Assembly: GCF_000943555.1 (NCBI RefSeq)
Contig: NZ_JTDV01000003.1
Span: forward strand, 310,001-374,000
Origin: Neotamlana nanhaiensis
GTDB lineage: Bacteria; Bacteroidota; Bacteroidia; Flavobacteriales; Flavobacteriaceae
Direction of reading: 5' to 3'
Length of the DNA: 64,000 nt
Shown here one piece after another: positions 43,308-53,298 of the stretch; position 1 is the stretch's first letter; every line of letters begins with the position of its first letter. The position numbers were made by a program, and so were the translations under genes. Below the pieces are notes generated by a model, which saw only the letters and a program-made list of their open reading frames with translations, had not been told where the DNA came from and made no database searches.

Positions 43308-46300
43308 TTGCTTATGCTTTTCATCATTTTGGTGTTAATTCTTTCTGTACCCGCAGTTCAAACCAAATTAGGGAGATACGCTACAAAACGTTTGAACGAA
43401 GAATTTAAAACTAATATAAGCATAGGTAGAATAAGCATGCAATTTAATAGCGATGTAGAGCTTAAAGATATTTATGTAGAAGATTATAAAAAAGATACCT
43501 TAATAGCTATAAAAGAGCTTAATACTTCCATTTTAAGCTTTACAAACCTAGCTAATGGAAATTTAGTTTTTGGAGATATTGATATTGAAAATTTATTATT
43601 TAATATCAAAAAGTACAAAGGCGAGAACAAAACGAATTTAGATGTTTTTGTTGAAAAATTTGAAGACGATAACCCAACCGCAAGCTCAGGTAATTTTTTG
43701 TTGTCCTCAAGCGATGTTTCTATATACAATAGCGTTTTTAAACTTGTTGATGAAAATTTAGAGCAACCAACAATTTTACATTTTGATGCTTTAAATATTA
43801 ACGCTACCAACTTTTTAATTCACGGTAGCGATGTAAGTACACGTATAAATACTTTGGCTTTTAAAGATAGCAGAGGTATTGAGGTTAAAAATTTAATGAC
43901 CGATTTTGGTTATACTTTAACGGGTATGACATTTAATAGGCTACAAATAAAAACCCCAAATTCTACACTTAATGGCGATTTAAAGTTTAGTTATAAGCGC
44001 GAAGATTTACAATATTTTACCGATAAGGTTTTTGTTAATGCTAACTTTACTAATTCTAGTGTGTATTTAAATGAGCTTAATGTATTTTACAATGAGTTTG
44101 GAACACAACAAATAGCAAATTTTAGTGCTAATTTATCGGGGACTTTAAACAATTTAAAAGCCGATAGCTTAAAACTAAACACCAACTCTAAAACAAAAAT
44201 TTACGGTAATTTAAGTTTTAAAAACTTATTTAATGCCGAAGCGCATAACTTTGTTATGGATGGCAAGTTTGAAAACTTAACGTCAACTTACAAAGATTTA
44301 ACAGCCCTTTTACCAAATGTTTTAGGCGATGCTATCCCGTCTACTTTTAATAATGTTGGGGTGTTTACTATTACAGGAAATTCCCAAGTAACTTCTACGG
44401 CTGTAAAAGCAGATATCGCAATCACTACCGATTTAGGTTTTGCAGATGTCAATTTAAATATCGATAAAATTAACGATATCGATAATGCCAATTATAAAGG
44501 CAAAGTTATTTTTAAAGATTTCGATTTTGGGGCGTTTTTAGATGACGAAACCATTGGTTTAGGTTCACTAAATGTCGATGTTAATGGTAAAGGTTTTATA
44601 GTTGAAACGTTAAATACTCAAGTAACAGGCGATATTTTTAAAATTGAATATAAAAATTATCCTTATAAAAACACCAAAGTAGCAGGCACCGTTAAAAACA
44701 AGATATTTGATGGAAATTTAGTTGTTAACGATCCTAATTTAAAATTGAATTTTAACGGGCTTGTAGATTTTTCTGAAACTGTTAAAAAATACGATTTTGA
44801 AGCGGTAGTCGATTTTGCGGATTTAAAAACCTTAAACTTCGTGAAAAGGGATAGTATTTCAGAGTTTTCTAGTCGTGTTAAAATGAATATGAATAGCAGT
44901 AATCTGGATGATGCTTACGGAAGAATAACTTTTGAGAAAACAACTTATAAAAACGAAAACGACACGTACACATTCGATAAGTTTGATATTTCATCACGAT
45001 TTAATGGTAATGAACGTAATGTTACCTTTAATTCACCAGACATTATAGAAGGCGAGTTAAAGGGGCATTTTTTAATGAAAGATATTAGGAAACTATTCGA
45101 AAACTCCATTGGTTATATTTACACCAATTATATTCCGTACAAGGTTGAAGCTAACCAAAGCATCGATTTTCATTTTAATATTTACAACAAAATTGTTGAG
45201 GTTTTTTACCCCGAACTAGAACTTGGAAATAATACTTTTATTCGTGGTAAAGTTGAAAGCAATGAAGAAAAGTTTAAACTCACCTTTAAATCCCCCGAAA
45301 TTAAAATTCCCGATTATTTAGCAAATAATATCGAAGTTCAGGTTGATAATAGTAACCCGCTTTTTAACACATATGTTGAAATCGATAAACTCAACACCAA
45401 ATTTTATGATGTTTCCGATTTTAACTTGATTAACGTAACGGTAAACGATACGCTATTTATGCGCAGCGAATTTAATGGTGGTAAAAAAGGTAACGATAGT
45501 TATAATTTAAGTTTTTATCACACTATAAACGAGGCAAACGAATCGGTTATAGGTTTTAAAAAGAGCGATGTAACCATTAAAAATAATAAGTGGTATATTA
45601 ACGAAAATCAAGATCGTTTTCATAAAGTATCCTTCAATAAAAAGTTTACAAAATTTAATATTGATAAATTTAGAATTAACCACAAAAACGAAGAAATTAA
45701 GCTTTCAGGATTTTTAAAAGATTCTACTCAAAAAGATATTAAGCTCAACTTTTCAAATGTCGATTTAGCGAAAATAACACCAGATATTGATAGTTTAAAA
45801 CTCGCAGGAAATGTAAACGGGAAGTTAGATGTTTTACAACAAAATGGCAGTTACTTACCAAACTCTACCGTTGTTATTAACGATTTAAAGATAAATGACT
45901 TTTTACTTGGTTCGTTTGATGCTTCCATTGCAGGAAACGAATCGTTAACCAATTATGTTGTTGATGCTACCATTAAAGACGATACGAATAAAACCTTTAG
46001 AGCGCAAGGTGATATTTATGTAAGTGGTAAACAAGCCAGTATTGATGTTTCTCTAGGGCTTAATAAGTTTAATTTATATCCTTTAAACCCATTGTTAGAA
46101 GATGTTTTGTCTAATATTCGAGGCGAAGTAACTGGCGAAGTTCGGGTTTCGGGTAATTTAAAACAACCAAGTATCGATGGCGATGTTACTTTACAAAATG
46201 CAGGTTTAGGAATTCCTTATTTAAATGTTGATTATGCTTTTAACGATAAAGCATCGCTTAGTTTAAAAGATCAATCTTTTGTGTTTAACAATGTAGGCTT

Positions 46301-47699
46301 AACCGATACAAAATATAGCTCAAAAGGAAGGTTGAATGGTTCTGTAAGTCATGTAAACTTTTCTAAATGGCGTTTGGGTTTAGATATTTCGTCTTCTAAT
46401 TTATTAATTTTAGATACAAAGGAAACCGAAGAATCACTGTATTATGGTACAGGTTTTATTGGAGGTGTAGCTAATATACAAGGGCCAACCGACGAGCTTG
46501 TAATTCGCGTTATTGCAGAAACTAAAAAGGGAACCGTGTTTAAAATTCCGTTAAACGATGCCGAATCGTTTGGAGACAATTCATATATTCATTTTATAAC
46601 AAAAGAAGAAAAAGAAGCTAAAAAAGAAGGACGCGAGGTTATTTTTGAAGAAATAAAAGGCTTAGAACTCGATTTTGATTTAGATGTTACCGAAGATGCC
46701 GAAGTAGAAATTATAATTGACAAAAACACAGGCCACTCATTAAAAGGTCGTGGAAACGGCGGTTTATTAGTTGAAATTAATACCAATGGAAAATTTGATA
46801 TGTGGGGCGATTTTGCCGTATTTGAAGGTGTGTATAATTTTGCTTATGGTGGTATTATTCAAAAGGAATTTATTGTGCAACCAGGTGGAACTATCGCTTG
46901 GGAAGGCGATCCTTTAGATGCTACAATAGATATGTTGGCTGTTTATAAAACTCAGGCAAACCCATCGCCATTACTCGATAATCCTATTAATCGTAGTATA
47001 CCAGTTGAACTTAATATTGCATTAAACGGAAACTTAGAGCAGTTCGATCCTATTTTCTCCTTCGATTTTCCAAATGTAAGTTCTTCAATAAAATCAGAAC
47101 TTCAGTATCGTTTAGATTCTGATGAGAATAAACAAAATCAAGCCTTGTATTTAATTTCTACAGGTTCTTTTTCAAGAGGCTTAAACGAAGTGAATTTTTC
47201 AGGTACCATTGCCGAACGTTTAAATGGAATTATTAACGGTATTTTCTCTAACAATAATGGTAAACTCAACATAGGCTTAAATTACGAAGCTGGTCAAAAC
47301 ACACCTGATTATCAAACCGATGATAGAGTTGGTTTTACATTACAAACGCAATTAAACGACCGTGTACTTATAAACGGTAAAGTTGGTGTCCCAGTTGGTG
47401 GCGCAACCGAAACGGTTGTGGCAGGCGATGTAGAAATTAGTTTCCTTTTAAATGATGAAGGAACACTTACGGCAAAAGTATTTAATCGCGAAAATAGTAT
47501 TCAGACTTTTGGTGATAGAATAGGGTATACACAAGGTGTTGGTGTATCATATAATGTCGATTTTGATACCTTTAAAGAATTGCTTCAAAAAATCTTTAAA
47601 AAGCAGGAAGAAGAAGCCATTTTAGAAACCACCTCAAACGAAGAAAATAATACCGCTTTACCTGAGCATATTTCGTTTAAAACATCTTCAAGTAATTAG
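43308..47699 (+). CDS. tamB: TamB-like translocation and assembly module protein (DUF490)
   Basis: A 1463-residue protein from the TTG at 43308. A single N-terminal transmembrane segment (LMLFIILVLILSVPAVQTKL) is followed by a long, beta-rich repetitive body of Asn/Asp-rich strands, and the C-terminal DUF490 domain (about 1100-1440) has GGLLVEINTNGKFDMWGDF and LNDRVLINGKVGVPVGGA. TamB bridges inner and outer membranes and helps export or insert outer-membrane components, probably phospholipids or barrels. Upstream in frame, from 43257, the sequence reads KRIKKAFKIFYKIVG before the hydrophobic core, as is usual for this family, yet no ATG, GTG or TTG lies there before 43308. The true start may be a non-canonical ATT, ATA or ATC codon. 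Confidence 0.9.
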   Translation: MLMLFIILVLILSVPAVQTKLGRYATKRLNEEFKTNISIGRISMQFNSDVELKDIYVEDYKKDTLIAIKELNTSILSFTNLANGNLVFGDIDIENLLFNIKKYKGENKTNLDVFVEKFEDDNPTASSGNFLLSSSDVSIYNSVFKLVDENLEQPTILHFDALNINATNFLIHGSDVSTRINTLAFKDSRGIEVKNLMTDFGYTLTGMTFNRLQIKTPNSTLNGDLKFSYKREDLQYFTDKVFVNANFTNSSVYLNELNVFYNEFGTQQIANFSANLSGTLNNLKADSLKLNTNSKTKIYGNLSFKNLFNAEAHNFVMDGKFENLTSTYKDLTALLPNVLGDAIPSTFNNVGVFTITGNSQVTSTAVKADIAITTDLGFADVNLNIDKINDIDNANYKGKVIFKDFDFGAFLDDETIGLGSLNVDVNGKGFIVETLNTQVTGDIFKIEYKNYPYKNTKVAGTVKNKIFDGNLVVNDPNLKLNFNGLVDFSETVKKYDFEAVVDFADLKTLNFVKRDSISEFSSRVKMNMNSSNLDDAYGRITFEKTTYKNENDTYTFDKFDISSRFNGNERNVTFNSPDIIEGELKGHFLMKDIRKLFENSIGYIYTNYIPYKVEANQSIDFHFNIYNKIVEVFYPELELGNNTFIRGKVESNEEKFKLTFKSPEIKIPDYLANNIEVQVDNSNPLFNTYVEIDKLNTKFYDVSDFNLINVTVNDTLFMRSEFNGGKKGNDSYNLSFYHTINEANESVIGFKKSDVTIKNNKWYINENQDRFHKVSFNKKFTKFNIDKFRINHKNEEIKLSGFLKDSTQKDIKLNFSNVDLAKITPDIDSLKLAGNVNGKLDVLQQNGSYLPNSTVVINDLKINDFLLGSFDASIAGNESLTNYVVDATIKDDTNKTFRAQGDIYVSGKQASIDVSLGLNKFNLYPLNPLLEDVLSNIRGEVTGEVRVSGNLKQPSIDGDVTLQNAGLGIPYLNVDYAFNDKASLSLKDQSFVFNNVGLTDTKYSSKGRLNGSVSHVNFSKWRLGLDISSSNLLILDTKETEESLYYGTGFIGGVANIQGPTDELVIRVIAETKKGTVFKIPLNDAESFGDNSYIHFITKEEKEAKKEGREVIFEEIKGLELDFDLDVTEDAEVEIIIDKNTGHSLKGRGNGGLLVEINTNGKFDMWGDFAVFEGVYNFAYGGIIQKEFIVQPGGTIAWEGDPLDATIDMLAVYKTQANPSPLLDNPINRSIPVELNIALNGNLEQFDPIFSFDFPNVSSSIKSELQYRLDSDENKQNQALYLISTGSFSRGLNEVNFSGTIAERLNGIINGIFSNNNGKLNIGLNYEAGQNTPDYQTDDRVGFTLQTQLNDRVLINGKVGVPVGGATETVVAGDVEISFLLNDEGTLTAKVFNRENSIQTFGDRIGYTQGVGVSYNVDFDTFKELLQKIFKKQEEEAILETTSNEENNTALPEHISFKTSSSN

Positions 47700-47841
47700 C
47701 GTAAAAACCAATAAAACACAATGTTTGGTGCATTTTTATCAACTAAAACGTTGTAGTTTTTAAAGTATTATTAAAAATGTCTGAATCCTTTAGATATGTG
47801 CTTTTTGTTTACTAATTTTACTCAATAAAGTACATAAATTA

Positions 47842-48828
47842 ATGTCGGAAAACATAAAAAAACTAGCTGTTTTAACTTCGGGTGGAGACTCACCAGGCAT
47901 GAATGCCGCTATTCGTGCTGTAGTTAGAACGTGTGCTTATCATAATATAGAATGCGTAGGTGTTTACCGCGGATACGAAGGCTTAATTGAAGGCGATTTT
48001 GAACCTTTAACAGCACGTAGCGTAAAAGGTATTATTAACAAAGGTGGTACCTTCTTAAAATCTGCTAGATCTAAAACTTTTAGAACTAAAGAAGGTAGAG
48101 AAAAAGCATATCAAAATCTTAAAAAGGAAAATATAGAAGGCCTTGTGGTTATTGGTGGCGATGGTTCGTTTACTGGTGCACTTGTTTTTAATACCGAGTT
48201 CAACTTCCCAGTAATGGGTATTCCAGGAACTATTGATAACGATATTTATGGAACAACGCATACTTTGGGATTCGATACGGCATTAAACACTGTTGTTGAT
48301 GCTATTGATAAAATTCGTGATACCGCGAGTTCGCACAACCGTTTATTCTTTGTTGAAGTAATGGGACGCGATGTTGGTCATATTGCATTAAATGCTGGTA
48401 TTGCTGGTGGTGCCGAAGAGATTTTAATTCCTGAAGAAGATTTAGGATTAGATCGTTTGGTAGAATCGTTAAACCGAAGTAAAACAACAGGCAAAACATC
48501 AAGTATTGTAATTGTAGCTGAAGGTGATAAAATAGGTAAAAACATTTTTGAGCTAAAAGATTATGTCGATCAAAATATGGAAGGTTACGACGTGCGTGTT
48601 TCTGTTTTAGGACACATGCAACGTGGTGGTGCGCCATCGTGTTTCGATCGTGTTTTAGCGAGTAGAATGGGTGTAAAAGCTGTAGAATCTATTTTAGAAG
48701 GCGAAACAAACTATATGGTTGGCTTAATGCATGGTAAAATGCAATTAACACCGCTTGAAAAAGCTATAAAAGGAAAAACAAAAATAAACTTAGAATTACT
48801 ACGAGTGTCTGATATTATGAGCACTTAA
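47842..48828 (+). CDS. pfkA: ATP-dependent 6-phosphofructokinase
   Basis: A 328-residue PfkA. ATP- and substrate-site blocks are LTSGGDSPGMNAAIRAVV (about 11-28), VVIGGDGSFTGALVF, PGTIDNDIYGTTHTLGFDTA (catalytic TIDND, about 128-147), VEVMGRDVGHIAL and LGHMQRGGAPSCFDR. The Gly in GGDG favours ATP over PPi as donor. It phosphorylates fructose 6-phosphate in glycolysis and is 23 nt upstream of gapA, so the two glycolytic genes probably share a transcript. Confidence 0.97.
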   Translation: MSENIKKLAVLTSGGDSPGMNAAIRAVVRTCAYHNIECVGVYRGYEGLIEGDFEPLTARSVKGIINKGGTFLKSARSKTFRTKEGREKAYQNLKKENIEGLVVIGGDGSFTGALVFNTEFNFPVMGIPGTIDNDIYGTTHTLGFDTALNTVVDAIDKIRDTASSHNRLFFVEVMGRDVGHIALNAGIAGGAEEILIPEEDLGLDRLVESLNRSKTTGKTSSIVIVAEGDKIGKNIFELKDYVDQNMEGYDVRVSVLGHMQRGGAPSCFDRVLASRMGVKAVESILEGETNYMVGLMHGKMQLTPLEKAIKGKTKINLELLRVSDIMST

Positions 48829-48833
48829 AATAA

Positions 48834-49853
<1,020 letters not shown>

Positions 49854-49871
49854 TTTAACTAAACAAACTAT

Positions 49872-49915
49872 AAAACTCCACAGAAAAGTTTTTTAAACAA
49901 AGCTGTGGAGTTTTT
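49872..49915 (+). terminator. Rho-independent terminator after gapA
   Basis: AAAACTCCACAG pairs with CTGTGGAGTTTT over 12 bp with a 19-nt loop and ends in a T-tract. Confidence 0.85.
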
Positions 49916-49928
49916 GTATATTTAAAAT

Positions 49929-50789
49929 ATGGTATTAATTGTTGATAGTGGTTCTACTAAATCAGATTGGATAGCGGTAGATACAGATGGAAATAAATTA
50001 CTCGAAAAAATTCGCACCGAAGGACTAAATCCTGCAATTCTTTCAGAAAGTAAGCTAACAAAACGCATCGAAAAGAGCGATGTACTTATAAAACACAGTA
50101 ACGAGGTTACGCATTTATATTTTTATGGTGCAGGTTGTGGTACAGAAAATGCCCAACAAAACTTAGGAAACGTGTTAAAAAAACTATTTCCAAATGCTCA
50201 TGTTGAAGTTAATGAAGATACTTTAGCGGCTGTTTATTCAACAATTAATCATCCTGAAGAGGCAGCTGTAGTTTGTATTTTAGGAACGGGATCAAACTGT
50301 AGTTATTACGATGGCGAAAACTTACACCAGCGTGTAAATTCTTTAGGCTACACTTTAATGGATGATGCTTCAGGAAATTACTATGGCAAGCAGTTAATTC
50401 GCGATTATTACTTTAATAAAATGCCAGAAAATATTAAAGTAGCTTTTGGTAGTAAGTTTAACATGGATACCGATTTTGTAAAGAATAACCTTTATAAAAA
50501 ACCAAGCCCTAATGCCTATTTAGCTAGTTTTGCCGAGTTTATGTTTCTTCATAAAGATTCTGCTTACACTATCGAATTAATAAAAAAAGGTATTAGGTTG
50601 TTTACCGAAACCATGATTATGCAATATAAAGAGGAACTTAAATCAGTGCCAGTACACTTTGCGGGTTCAATAGCTTATTTTGCGCAAGATGAAATTAAGG
50701 CAGTAGCCGAAGAAATGGGCTTTACTGTTGGTAATTTTATTCGTCGACCGATCGAGGGATTAATTCCATTCCATACTAAAAGTTTATAA
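49929..50789 (+). CDS. BadF/BadG-type ATPase family, N-acetylglucosamine kinase-like
   Basis: A 286-residue ASKHA kinase: LIVDSGSTKSDWIAVDTDG (phosphate-1 loop, about 3-21), YFYGAGCGTENAQQNL, VEVNEDTLAAVYSTIN, VVCILGTGSNCSYYDG (phosphate-2) and a later LPVHFAGSIAYFA-like adenosine region. The family includes eukaryotic N-acetylglucosamine kinase and benzoyl-CoA reductase ATPases, and the single-domain form with these loops suggests an amino-sugar kinase. Exact substrate unproven. It is 12 nt before the ABC ATPase gene. Confidence 0.88.
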   Translation: MVLIVDSGSTKSDWIAVDTDGNKLLEKIRTEGLNPAILSESKLTKRIEKSDVLIKHSNEVTHLYFYGAGCGTENAQQNLGNVLKKLFPNAHVEVNEDTLAAVYSTINHPEEAAVVCILGTGSNCSYYDGENLHQRVNSLGYTLMDDASGNYYGKQLIRDYYFNKMPENIKVAFGSKFNMDTDFVKNNLYKKPSPNAYLASFAEFMFLHKDSAYTIELIKKGIRLFTETMIMQYKEELKSVPVHFAGSIAYFAQDEIKAVAEEMGFTVGNFIRRPIEGLIPFHTKSL

Positions 50790-50801
50790 TTTATTCGTGT
50801 A

Positions 50802-52013
50802 GTGGCTCAACATACAGCTTTTTATCTTTCAAATAAAGATGATAAAAAAAAGCTAATTCAAGATATTTTAGCTTCAAAAGTCATTCCTGAAACTAAAAAT
50901 TTAAATGGTGCTTTATTTTCAGAAGCAACATTAAATAAATTTATAGATGAAGAGCTTAGGCATGGTAAAATGGATATTACAACCAAAGTTGATAATAGTC
51001 TGTATAATTCCTCAGAAGGTGAACGTAAGCAAGCTTTACTGAAACATATTATAGCTAAAGCACCCGATTATATTATTTTAGATAATGTTTTTGGTAGTTT
51101 AGATATTGAAGCTCAAAAACAGTTTAAAACCACATTAGAAGCATTAAGTAAGTATACACTTTTAATACAAATATCAAACAGATTAACCGATGTATTACCA
51201 TTTATACAATCGGTTTTTTGTTTTAAAAATGAAGCGTTAGTAGCATTTAATCCCGAAGAAAATAAGCAGGATACTGCGTTTAATTTAGCATTGCCACAGC
51301 CCTATAAAAATAGTAACGAAGACTTCGATACCTTAATAAAGTTTAATGAGGTAACTGTAAAATATGGAGATCGTACCATAATAAAAGATATTTCATGGAC
51401 TATTAAACCTGGAGAATTTTGGAAACTTATTGGACCTAATGGCTCAGGAAAAAGTACCATGTTAAGTATGATTTATGGCGACAACCCAAAAGCTTACGGT
51501 CAAGATATTCATTTGTTTGGAGTAAAAAAGGGTAGTGGTGAGAGTGTTTGGGAGTTAAAAAAGAAAATGGGCTATTTCACGGCAGATATGGTTCGCGGTT
51601 TTGCACGATTAGATTCTATTGGTAATATGGTAGTTTCTGGATTTTTCGATTCAGTTGGGCTTTATAAAACACCTTCGCATTTAGAAATAGAAATAGCACA
51701 TCAATGGCTTAAAGTGCTCGGTTTATTTGAGGTTAGAAAGCAAAGTTTTGTAGAACTAACCAAAGGCCAGCAACGTTTGGTTTTAATAGCTAGAGCCATG
51801 GTTAAAAGTCCTCCATTATTAATTTTGGATGAGCCTACAAATGGATTAGATGATACCGAAGCAGCACTTTTTGCTAATTTAATAAACAAAATAGCTAAAG
51901 AAACTAACACAGCAATTTTGTATGTATCTCACCGAATAGAAGAACAATTAAATCCAGATTTTATTTTCGAACTCAAACCAACAGAAAGTGGTTCGTTAGG
52001 AAGCATCTCGTAA
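50802..52013 (+). CDS. Tandem ABC ATPase, ModF-like, with degenerate first domain
   Basis: A 403-residue protein. The N-terminal half (about 1-165) keeps an LSGGQ-like SSEGERKQALLKHI and a Walker-B-like YIILDNVFGSLD but lacks a Walker A motif. The C-terminal half is complete: Walker A GPNGSGKSTMLSM (about residue 210), signature LTKGQQRLVLIARAMV, Walker B LLILDEPTNGLDD and switch VSHRIEE. No membrane segment is present. ModF/PhrA proteins of this plan are ATPases of unclear role, linked by name to molybdate but often stand-alone. Translation starts with GTG at 50802 (12 nt after the kinase stop). Confidence 0.85.
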   Translation: MAQHTAFYLSNKDDKKKLIQDILASKVIPETKNLNGALFSEATLNKFIDEELRHGKMDITTKVDNSLYNSSEGERKQALLKHIIAKAPDYIILDNVFGSLDIEAQKQFKTTLEALSKYTLLIQISNRLTDVLPFIQSVFCFKNEALVAFNPEENKQDTAFNLALPQPYKNSNEDFDTLIKFNEVTVKYGDRTIIKDISWTIKPGEFWKLIGPNGSGKSTMLSMIYGDNPKAYGQDIHLFGVKKGSGESVWELKKKMGYFTADMVRGFARLDSIGNMVVSGFFDSVGLYKTPSHLEIEIAHQWLKVLGLFEVRKQSFVELTKGQQRLVLIARAMVKSPPLLILDEPTNGLDDTEAALFANLINKIAKETNTAILYVSHRIEEQLNPDFIFELKPTESGSLGSIS

Positions 52014-52242
52014 TTATTAATTTGAATTAGTAATTAATTTTAAATGTAAAGAATTAAATATCTATTTCTATTTTTTTCTGTTGCAGATAAAACATGAAAT
52101 AGTTTCTTGTCTATCAACATATTTTAACTCGAAAAAGAACGATCATTTATTCAATTTTTCACAAATTAGGGACTTCAATTTTATAGGTAGGAGACACAGT
52201 AAATTTTAAAAGTCATCAACAATTTTTTAAATCTTATATACA

Positions 52243-52276
52243 AAAAAACCTCATTATCTATTGATAACGAGGTTTT
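52243..52276 (-). terminator. Terminator of tRNA-Ser
   Basis: AAACCTCATTATC and GATAACGAGGTTT form a 13-bp stem with one G-T mismatch and a short loop, directly after the tRNA 3' end on the minus strand. Confidence 0.8.
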
Positions 52277-52278
52277 TG

Positions 52279-52363
52279 CGGAAGAAGAGGGATTCGAACC
52301 CCCGGAGGTGTGACCCTCAACGGTTTTCAAGACCGCCGCATTCGACCACTCTGCCATTCTTCC
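52279..52363 (-). tRNA. tRNA-Ser (UGA anticodon)
   Basis: Eighty-five nucleotides with acceptor stem GGAAGAA/TTCTTCC and discriminator G; CCA is not encoded. The anticodon loop CTTGAAA between CGGT-type stems gives anticodon TGA (Ser, UCN codons). The long variable arm (GTTGAGGGTCACACCTCC) is diagnostic of a class II serine tRNA, and the T loop GGTTCGAATCC is intact. It stands alone in the spacer between the ABC ATPase and nitroreductase genes, on the opposite strand. Confidence 0.97.
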
Positions 52364-52399
52364 TTGAGTGCCTCATAAGCTATTTGCTTAATGCGGGTG

Positions 52400-52431
52400 C
52401 AAATATAAAATACTTTTTCAATGCTTTCAAA
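52400..52431 (-). promoter_or_regulatory. Consensus Bacteroidota promoter of tRNA-Ser
   Basis: On the minus strand TTTG (52431-52428), a 20-nt spacer and TATATTTG (52407-52400) fit the TTTG-N19/21-TAnnTTTG consensus exactly. The tRNA 5' end is 36 nt downstream of the -7 element. Confidence 0.85.
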
Positions 52432-52545
52432 TAAAAACACATTTTTTTTCAAAAATTATTTTCTATCCAACAATAATTAATTTTCTGGTAATTTTTGTGC
52501 AATCCAATTAGCAAATAGTATTTTTGTTACGTTATAACCTGTTTT

Positions 52546-53175
52546 ATGAATATACTTAAACAATTAAATTGGCGATATGCCACTAAAAAATTCGATACAA
52601 CAAAACAAATATCGCCACAACAGCTCGATGTTTTAAAACAAGCCTTTAATTTAACGGCAACATCCTACGGGCTACAAACCATATCCTTAGTAATTGTAGA
52701 AAATAAAGCGTTGCGCGAAAAATTAGTACCAAGCGCCTATAATCAAAAACAAGTTGTCGATGCGTCGCACCTTTTAGTTATTTGTATACAAGAAAAAATA
52801 GTAGCGCAAGATGTTGTTAACTACTATAAAAACATAAAAAATATCCGTAATACGTCCGATAGTATTTTAAAGCCATACCAAGATGGCCTTATTGCAACTA
52901 TCGAAAAAATGACCGAAATCGAGCGTCAGCAATGGTCTAAAAACCAAGCCTATATCGCTCTCGGTAATTTAATGACCGTTTGCGCCAGTATCGAGGTAGA
53001 TGCCTGCCCCATGGAAGGCTTTATACCCGAAACCTACGATGAAATTCTGGGCTTAACCCAAAAAGGACTAAAATCGGTGTTGCTATTACCCGTAGGTATT
53101 CGCGCTCAAGACGACCTATTTGCAACCCTAAAAAAAGTACGCAAACCCATAACCGAAACAGTAATAGAAATTTAA
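52546..53175 (+). CDS. NAD(P)H-dependent FMN nitroreductase family
   Basis: A 209-residue protein of the NfsB/YdjA-type nitroreductase fold. FMN-binding blocks are LNWRYATKKFDTTKQI (about 7-22), SYGLQTISLVIVENKAL, a hydrophobic helix after ASHLLVICIQEK, and KNQAYIALGNLMTVCASIEV with CPMEGFIPETYDEIL (about 148-170). GIRAQDD near the C-terminus contributes the last FMN loop. It reduces nitroaromatics, quinones or similar substrates with NAD(P)H; the natural substrate is unknown. The 3' spacer holds dispersed repeat copy B. Confidence 0.92.
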   Translation: MNILKQLNWRYATKKFDTTKQISPQQLDVLKQAFNLTATSYGLQTISLVIVENKALREKLVPSAYNQKQVVDASHLLVICIQEKIVAQDVVNYYKNIKNIRNTSDSILKPYQDGLIATIEKMTEIERQQWSKNQAYIALGNLMTVCASIEVDACPMEGFIPETYDEILGLTQKGLKSVLLLPVGIRAQDDLFATLKKVRKPITETVIEI

Positions 53176-53182
53176 AATTTTA

Positions 53183-53274
53183 GGGCGTTACCCCTTCTAA
53201 GTTCGGGGTCGGGCTTTACGTTGCAATCTTTTTCTCGTACCTTAAAAAAGGATTTACACTGCAATCCCTAACGC
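53183..53274 (+). repeat. Dispersed intergenic repeat, copy B
   Basis: A 92-bp GC-richer block bounded by GGGCGTTACC and CCCTAACGC. It shares ordered blocks with copy A (15763-15656, minus strand), including GGTCGGGCTTTACG, CTCGTACCT and CAATCCCTAACGC. The centre carries its own inverted repeat (ATCTTTTT, AAAAAGGAT). Confidence 0.8.
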
Positions 53275-53298
53275 AACCACCAACAAAATAAAAACACC

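Noticed and set aside
48302-48637. Minus-strand frame of 111 residues inside pfkA
   Set aside because: His/Leu/Gln-rich antisense frame over conserved PfkA motifs with no support.
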